Below, piece after piece: positions 7,296 to 11,905 of a stretch of DNA of 11,905 nt. Every line of letters starts with the position of its first letter. Position 1 is the stretch's first letter. The notes under the pieces were generated by a model. The model searched no databases. It saw only the letters and a list, made by a program, of their open reading frames with translations, and was not told the origin of the DNA. Source of the stretch: Erysipelotrichaceae bacterium (GTDB lineage Bacteria > Bacillota_I > Bacilli_A > Erysipelotrichales > Erysipelotrichaceae); assembly GCA_017511325.1 (NCBI GenBank), contig JAFWKS010000294.1:1-11905 (forward strand), read 5' to 3'. Both the position numbers and the translations under genes were made by a program.

Positions 7296-7311
7296 TTAAG
7301 AAGAGAAGATC

Positions 7312-8319
7312 ATGAGCAAGATACTGATCATTCATACCGGAGGTACCATCGGCATGACCAGAACAGCCGATGGCTATAGACCCGATGGAGAATATTTCCG
7401 AAACGCCATATTTCATATGGATTCTTTAAAAGCGCAGGGGATGCCGAAGTGGGACTTTATCGAGTGTGACCCTTTGCTGGATTCAAGCAGGATGAGCGTG
7501 AAAGAATGGAACGGCATGGCCAAGCTTATCAGTGACAATTATGACAGTTATGATGGTTTTGTCATATTGCACGGAACCGATACGATGGCCTACAGCGCTT
7601 CTGCCTTGTCGTTCATGCTGGAAAACCTGAATAAACCTGTCATCCTGACCGGATCACAGATCCCGCTATGCGAAACAAGGAGCGATGGCCGTGACAACAT
7701 GATAACTTCCATGATGATCGCAGGAGAAGGCAAGGTACGTGAAGTATGCATCTACTTCGGTGGTCTGCTGATCAGAGGAAACAGGGCAATAAAATATTCT
7801 GCTCAGGACATGCGGGCTTTCATCAGTCCGAATTATCCCGTGCTTGCCAACGCTGAGATCTCTATAGCCTATAACGAAGGCGCTCTGTTGAAGCATAATG
7901 ACGAACCATTTCATTTAAGGACTTTTGAAGATGTGCCGATCGGTGTCATCAGGGTATTCCCGGGCATCCGCTTTGATCTGTTTGAATCAGTACTGACCGA
8001 AAAACTCAAAGGCGTTGTGATAGAGACCTTTGGTTCAGGAAATGTTCCTGATGATAACGGAGTCCTTATCAAACTGCTGCAGAAGGCGAAGGAAAAAGAC
8101 ATCATCATCACCGTCTGCTCACAATGCCCAAAAAGGATAGTCGATATGTCCGCCTATGAAGCAGGAAGTGCACTGCGCAAAGCCGGAGCAGTTTCCGGAA
8201 AAGACATGACGACCGAAACAGCGGTAACGAAACTCTACTATCTTTTTAATAAGTGCCATTCTGTTGAAGAGATCAAAACACTGATGGAAAAAGATCTGTG
8301 TGGAGAACTGACGGAATAA
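7312..8319 (+). CDS. ansA: Type I L-asparaginase
   Basis: A 335-residue protein, the usual length for bacterial type I asparaginase, which hydrolyses L-asparagine to aspartate and ammonia in the cytoplasm. The N-terminal HTGGTIGM carries the catalytic threonine (Thr12). The second signature HGTDTMAYSASAL (87-99) carries Thr89 and Asp90. LTGSQIPL (112-119), the family lysine in NRAIKYSAQD (Lys161) and FGSGNVP (240-246) are also present, so the active site looks complete. No signal peptide is seen, which fits the cytoplasmic type I form rather than the periplasmic/secreted type II form. It has its own promoter region after a terminator. The GT51 gene starts 97 bases downstream with no terminator between them, only an unusual hairpin, so the two may be co-transcribed. 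Nitrogen or aspartate supply is the expected role; no linked amino-acid genes are present. Confidence 0.93.
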   Translation: MSKILIIHTGGTIGMTRTADGYRPDGEYFRNAIFHMDSLKAQGMPKWDFIECDPLLDSSRMSVKEWNGMAKLISDNYDSYDGFVILHGTDTMAYSASALSFMLENLNKPVILTGSQIPLCETRSDGRDNMITSMMIAGEGKVREVCIYFGGLLIRGNRAIKYSAQDMRAFISPNYPVLANAEISIAYNEGALLKHNDEPFHLRTFEDVPIGVIRVFPGIRFDLFESVLTEKLKGVVIETFGSGNVPDDNGVLIKLLQKAKEKDIIITVCSQCPKRIVDMSAYEAGSALRKAGAVSGKDMTTETAVTKLYYLFNKCHSVEEIKTLMEKDLCGELTE

Positions 8320-8350
8320 TTATTAGAAGACACATTAAAACTTAAATATA

Positions 8351-8388
8351 TTGATTCTTTGCGACGTTTGCAAAGACCATAAGAATCA
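8351..8388 (+). other. Overlapping alternative hairpins in the ansA-GT51 spacer
   Basis: Two mutually exclusive pairings share bases 8357-8359. One pairs TGATTCTT (8352-8359) with AAGAATCA (8381-8388); the other pairs CTTTGC (8357-8362) with GCAAAG (8370-8375) and can be stacked inside TGATT/AATCA. No T-run follows on the + strand, so this is not a standard terminator. It may be an RNA switch, a processing site or a protein-binding inverted repeat. Function is unknown. Confidence 0.45.
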
Positions 8389-8415
8389 TTAAAATAATAA
8401 AAGGACTTAAAATCG

Positions 8416-9144
8416 ATGAGAAAGAAACTTTTCTGGATTTTTCCTGTCCTTCTGATAATGCTGCTCGTCTTTGCGGCGATCATATTCAGACAGGGATATC
8501 TGCGTTATAAAAAAGAAGTGGAAGAACTGCCGTTAGATGAGGCAGTAAGATCCTATACAGAAACAGATGATTATGTACCTTACGATCAGATCGATAAGGA
8601 TTTTATCAATGCGGTGATCTCAGTAGAAGATAAGCGTTTCTTTGACAGAGAAGGTTATGATCTGGTCGCCTGGTGCAGAGCCATTTACCATAACTTTAAG
8701 GCCAAAGATTTTGTAGAGGGCGGATCGACGATAACTGAACAGATCGCCAAGAATCTGCATCTGGGAGGCTATATCAATACTCCGGAAGAAAAGATGGCCG
8801 GCATCTTTCTGATGAGAGCACTCGAAAAGAACTATTCAAAAGAGGAACTCTTTGCCTTATATGCGAACATGAACTATTACGGAGACGGATATTGGGGAAT
8901 AAGAGATGCCGCAAAAGGCTATTATGATCGTGATGTGGATGATCTTAGTCTGGCACAGGCAGCGATGCTGGCGGGGATCCCGAATGCACCGGCTGTCTAT
9001 CAGCTCTCTGACGGATATGAACTGGCAAAGAAAAGGCAGGAATGGGTCCTGCAGACGATGGTCAATAATCAATACATCTCTAAAGAAGAGATGGAAGAAG
9101 CTTTGACTGAAGATGTACATCCGATTATAAAACAGCGATCGTGA
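8416..9144 (+). CDS. Monofunctional peptidoglycan glycosyltransferase (GT51-like), possibly catalytically altered
   Basis: A 242-residue protein with one N-terminal membrane anchor (about 5-24) and an extracellular glycosyltransferase-51 domain, as in monofunctional transglycosylases that polymerise lipid II into glycan strands. Visible motifs are SVEDKRFF (first catalytic Glu71), GGSTITEQIAKNL (102-114, with Glu108 where Gln is usual), YSKEELFALYANMNYYG (140-156) and LSLAQAAMLAGIPNAP (177-192). There is no transpeptidase domain, and the length fits the monofunctional form. The usual RKxxE motif before YSK reads EKMAG here, so the second catalytic glutamate (Glu290 in E. coli PBP1b) aligns with Gly129 and the arginine with Glu125. 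Activity may be lost or reduced. AAAAGGA about ten bases upstream supports the ATG. It may be co-transcribed with ansA. A terminator overlaps its 3' end. Confidence 0.85.
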   Translation: MRKKLFWIFPVLLIMLLVFAAIIFRQGYLRYKKEVEELPLDEAVRSYTETDDYVPYDQIDKDFINAVISVEDKRFFDREGYDLVAWCRAIYHNFKAKDFVEGGSTITEQIAKNLHLGGYINTPEEKMAGIFLMRALEKNYSKEELFALYANMNYYGDGYWGIRDAAKGYYDRDVDDLSLAQAAMLAGIPNAPAVYQLSDGYELAKKRQEWVLQTMVNNQYISKEEMEEALTEDVHPIIKQRS

Positions 9145-9156
9145 TCTTGCTGTTTT
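9129..9156 (+). terminator. Terminator overlapping the end of the GT51 gene
   Basis: AAAACAGC (9129-9136) pairs with GCTGTTTT (9149-9156), ending in T's. The loop contains the stop codon (9142-9144) and a GATC-gt-GATC palindrome. The 5' arm is coding sequence for the last residues, so the hairpin can form only once ribosomes clear it. The T tail is short, so strength is uncertain. Confidence 0.65.
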
Positions 9157-9233
9157 ACATAAACAAACAGAAAACGATCTTTTTCAATTGATAATCTTGC
9201 TCATGTATAAAGCGATCTTATTTTCAGACGAGT

Positions 9234-9239
9234 TATAAT
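9234..9239 (+). promoter_or_regulatory. Candidate -10 element (TATAAT) of the glycosyltransferase gene
   Basis: A consensus TATAAT lies 33 bases before the ATG at 9273, downstream of a terminator, where a promoter is needed. No good -35 is seen at 16-18 bases. The strong ribosome site AAGGTAAGGG (9255-9264) lies within the resulting leader and decides the start at 9273 over the out-of-frame ATG at 9251. Confidence 0.45.
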
Positions 9240-9272
9240 ATTTTTAAATAATGAAAGGTAAGGGACAAACGG

Positions 9273-10652
9273 ATGCTTACTGTCACCGATTATGATTACA
9301 ATATCAATTACCGTAAACTGAACAACGACCAAAATGTCTTTCACAATGCGCTCAAGTATGTGCTCATGGGAGAAAAACGGTTCCATGTAGAAGGAGAAGG
9401 CTACGACTATGATCTCGTCTATGAAGACAATGATGTAAGAGCCAAAAAAGATCCGGCTTTTCCAAACAGCGATTTCTTTTTAAGCGAGATGCTTTATCCT
9501 CCATATTATTTCTATAACGAGAACGATCTAAGCAAGATCAATATGTATCTGCTGGAAGGATTTGATGAAATATTCTTTGAGGAAGCAAACGAGTATACAG
9601 CAGTCATTGCAGATCTGGTATTAAAAAACACAAAAATGCAGGTGACATGCAGGAGCGCAAACATGCGCCTGTTTCCGTGGCTAAGTGAGAAGGTGAAGTG
9701 CAGCAAGAAACCGCAGACCGATAACTGTCTCTATGTTCAGCACGAACATTATCCGTATTTTGAAGATCCAAAAAGATACAGTACCTTCGATCTGTTCCAT
9801 TCCCTGTTCATCATGCAATGGCTTACCAGTGAGTCGATAGAAAAAATTAAATATCTTTCGATTATGATCCGCAAGACCGAAGGCATCGGAAGCATACTGT
9901 CTACATACAGTTCTGTAAGCAAAGCACTGGATCGTTATAACATCAAGCCTTTTATCGAACCAAACAGCACCCGTTTCAGCAACGAACTGCTGACCAAATA
10001 CTTCAATATCGGCGAAGTTCCTGAAGACTCAAATGATAACAACACGATCTATGTGAAGAGTTTCAATGCCTTTCTTCTGAACCACTTCATGGATCTGTGC
10101 CGTTCTGATGTCAAGCTTAACATGCTGAAAGATACGTTCGTTCAGCAGATGAAAGAGTATGCCGATCAGATAATCGGCGACAAGAAGGTGCTGGGCGTAC
10201 TGTTAAGAGGCACTGATATCATCATTGCCAACTATAAGGGCAGCTATAACCCGGCATCGATCGACGACTGCATCAGGATCATAAATGAAAGGATGGAAAA
10301 ATACGGATACGACAAGATCTTCGTCGCAACGGAAGATTCGAATTTCCTGGAGATAATGCTGAATGCCTTCCCGGGAAAGGTACTTGCCGTAGCACAGGAA
10401 AGACACAGCATCTCAGATTTCAAGGGCTTAAAATACATTTCTGATCTTGAGAAGAAGACTTATTCGGGCCCTGCCTATTATGCTTCGGTAGAAGATACGA
10501 CCGTCAACTATCTATATGCAGTATATATCCTTTCAAGATGTGAAAGCTTCATCTCTAACTGCGTATGCAGCGGATCAAAGCTGGTAACTTCATTCAACGA
10601 AGGAAGATTCGTAAGAAACGAGATCGTCAGCGAGATGCTGCAAGAACATTAA
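9273..10652 (+). CDS. Fucosyltransferase-like protein (GT-B fold, RGTD motif)
   Basis: A 459-residue soluble protein with no signal peptide. The C-terminal half (about 300-445) resembles O-fucosyltransferase/NodZ-like sugar transferases: a beta strand ending in VLGVLLRGTD (306-315, where related enzymes have an HxRxGD-type GDP-sugar contact), then IRIINERMEKYGYDKIFVATED (334-355), an acidic-ended strand typical of the second Rossmann half, and LYAVYILSRCESFISNCVCSGS (414-435), the usual 'lookup' helix and Ser/Gly loop before the C-terminus. The first 250 residues are not recognisable to me, apart from some aromatic-rich strands. Inference: a cytoplasmic glycosyltransferase for a capsule, wall polysaccharide or glycoprotein. 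The acceptor and donor are unknown, and no other polysaccharide genes are adjacent. It is transcribed alone, between terminators at 9129 and 10675. A strong ribosome site supports the start. Confidence 0.62.
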   Translation: MLTVTDYDYNINYRKLNNDQNVFHNALKYVLMGEKRFHVEGEGYDYDLVYEDNDVRAKKDPAFPNSDFFLSEMLYPPYYFYNENDLSKINMYLLEGFDEIFFEEANEYTAVIADLVLKNTKMQVTCRSANMRLFPWLSEKVKCSKKPQTDNCLYVQHEHYPYFEDPKRYSTFDLFHSLFIMQWLTSESIEKIKYLSIMIRKTEGIGSILSTYSSVSKALDRYNIKPFIEPNSTRFSNELLTKYFNIGEVPEDSNDNNTIYVKSFNAFLLNHFMDLCRSDVKLNMLKDTFVQQMKEYADQIIGDKKVLGVLLRGTDIIIANYKGSYNPASIDDCIRIINERMEKYGYDKIFVATEDSNFLEIMLNAFPGKVLAVAQERHSISDFKGLKYISDLEKKTYSGPAYYASVEDTTVNYLYAVYILSRCESFISNCVCSGSKLVTSFNEGRFVRNEIVSEMLQEH

Positions 10653-10674
10653 ACACTCAGTTATACAGCAACGC

Positions 10675-10705
10675 AAACATCGGTATTAAATGTACCGGTG
10701 TTTTT
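10675..10705 (+). terminator. Rho-independent terminator after the glycosyltransferase gene
   Basis: AAACATCGGTA (10675-10685) pairs with TACCGGTGTTT (10693-10703), an 11-bp stem with one T-G wobble and the loop TTAAATG, followed by T's. It lies 22 bases past the stop codon and directly abuts the start of the next coding frame. Confidence 0.88.
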
Positions 10706-10709
10706 ATAG

Positions 10710-10715
10710 TATGAT
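10710..10715 (+). promoter_or_regulatory. Candidate -10 element (TATGAT) before the last surface protein
   Basis: TATGAT follows the terminator T-run by five bases, the only place left for a promoter before the coding frame. The -35 is weak (TTAAAT at 10686-10691, spacing 18, inside the terminator loop). Initiation near 10722 would be after the start of the open frame, so the predicted transcript has no canonical in-frame start codon near its 5' end. Confidence 0.3.
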
Positions 10716-11905
10716 GGATTAAAGAAAACAGAAAGTCACAGGCAGATGACTATGCCTACTGGTTTGAAGGAAAGAAAAACGACTACGAGGAAGAGATAAA
10801 TGATCTCAAAAACAGGATTGCTTATCGCATCACTTATATCGATGAACATATAGCCGATCTTGATGATGCGATCCATAAGGTTGACTTCATCGTTGATGGG
10901 CAGCTGGATATACGCAGGTATTGCAGAAGAAAAGACTGTGTTGACCTTTATGATCTTCAAAAAGAAGGCTATATCTTCCTGGGCTGGCTCGATGAAAAAG
11001 GGGAAATAATAGAAGAAGTCGATGACACAAGCTATGACCGAACCTTTACCGCATGCTTTGTATCCAAGGAAGATGCCACTAAAGCTAACGAAATCATCTT
11101 CTTGATGGATGATGTTTATGGAGAACCAGGAAACAGAAACTGGGCGAGATACACTCTGTTCCCGGAAGACGCACAGGACAAGTCGATAGTCTGGAGCAGT
11201 TCAGACGATGAAGTCGTAACAGTAGATGAAAAAGGCACTATCGTTATGAACAAAGCGGGAGAAGCCACGATAACGGCGACCCTGGCTTCCGGTGTCAAAG
11301 GTTCATATAACGTTAAGGTGATAAATGATCGTCCGGTCTATGAAACATTTGCGATCCCTGATACTTTATATATCAGCCAAGGGGAACATGCACATATAGA
11401 GATCAGGATCTATCCTGAAGAAGCCGACTATGGCTATTTCGCATTTGACAGCGAGGACGAAAAGATAGCAACAATCGACAACAATGGAGTAGTTAAAGGA
11501 ACAGGATCTGGAGCGACGTATGTTAAGGTTGCGACAGACTGTTATGATCCAATTAAACAGAAAGATATTCGTGTTGAAAAAGGATGCAGGGTCATCGTTC
11601 TGAAAGAAGGAACTTATGAATGCATCAACGTGTCCGGTAAGGAATGGGAAAAGGGAAACAAAGACGGAATGATCTTTGTCTTCAAAAGAAGCAGAAATGA
11701 AGACATGACATTCGATCTGTTCGATAAACTGAGCATTGATGGAAAAGACGTTAATGAAGATGCTTATGTAAAGACAAAAGGAAGTCTGATCATCAGGCTC
11801 AAGGCTTCATATCTGGATACATTAGAAACAGGCGAACATATACTGAAAGTCGATTTCCTGGATGGCAAACAAAGCATCGCCGAATTCACCATCAAAGAAA
11901 AAACA
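10715..11905 (+). CDS. Surface protein with InlB-like and bacterial Ig-like domains, no start codon seen, 3' partial
   Basis: The frame is open from 10715 to the window end (397 codons, no stop). Codon use and domain content leave little doubt that it is coding. In order: a charged, helical N-terminal stretch (about 10715-10879); an InlB/Flg_new-like repeat (10880-11059, with KEGYIFLGWLDEKGE); a BIG_2-like Ig domain (about 11141-11323, with SIVWSSSDDEVVTVDEKG and AGEATITATL); a second BIG_2-like domain (about 11342-11584, with IATIDNNGVVKGTGSGATYVKV); and a stalk-type domain of the kind often found in Gram-positive surface proteins (about 11645 to the end, with YVKTKGSLIIRLKASYL and TGEHILKVDFLDG). 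No signal peptide and no in-frame ATG, GTG or TTG occurs before about 11102. ATG-ATG at 10711 is in another frame and reaches TAA after three codons; skipping one T would join it to this frame. The gene is probably truncated or frameshifted. Confidence 0.75.

Noticed and set aside
9168..9186. Weak hairpin AGAAAA-cgatct-TTTTTC after the GT51 terminator
   Set aside because: The stem is almost entirely A/T and short. The hairpin at 9129-9156 already explains termination.

Overview
The window looks like chromosomal DNA of an anaerobic, low-to-moderate-GC Gram-positive bacterium (Bacillota, perhaps Erysipelotrichia or Clostridia; the class is a guess). The clues are an iron-only hydrogenase-type sensor, a ferredoxin-rich redox protein, gut-Firmicute-style surface proteins with InlB-like and Ig-like repeats, and U-tailed terminators. 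All recognised genes are on the + strand. I saw no tRNA, rRNA, CRISPR array or insertion sequence. No gene-free stretch exceeds 300 bases.

Layout: (1) 2-1063 is the 3' part of a GltA/NfnB-type flavoprotein, closed by a strong terminator. (2) 1252-4087 is a two-gene unit: a [FeFe]-hydrogenase-like protein with two ferredoxin clusters, an extra FeS domain and a PAS domain, overlapped by 8 bases with a SpoIIE/PP2C phosphatase. This resembles the putative sensory (group C, HydS-like) hydrogenase cassettes and is the most interesting functional system here. (3) 4179-4928 is a YwaF/TIGR02206 membrane protein. (4) 5012-7202 is a secreted surface protein broken into two reading frames. Its second half ends in a sortase-like PRTGD string with no membrane anchor, followed by a terminator. 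(5) 7312-8319 is a type I asparaginase and 8416-9144 a single-pass glycosyltransferase-51 protein that appears to lack one catalytic glutamate. A terminator overlaps its stop codon. (6) 9273-10652 is a fucosyltransferase-like protein, closed by a terminator. (7) 10715 to the window end is a second surface protein with InlB-like and Ig-like domains and no visible start codon.

Four hairpin terminators (1134, 7233, 9129, 10675) divide the window into transcription units: the flavoprotein; everything from the hydrogenase to the first surface protein, probably with internal promoters; ansA plus the GT51 gene; the glycosyltransferase; and the last surface protein. Several starts have a near-consensus -10 hexamer directly upstream with a poor -35, and two genes (4179 and 5012) have no Shine-Dalgarno and look leaderless. 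The themes are redox metabolism and sensing (first 4 kb) and cell envelope (most of the rest). Both surface-protein genes look damaged in this sequence, by real decay, by frameshift recoding, or by assembly error.
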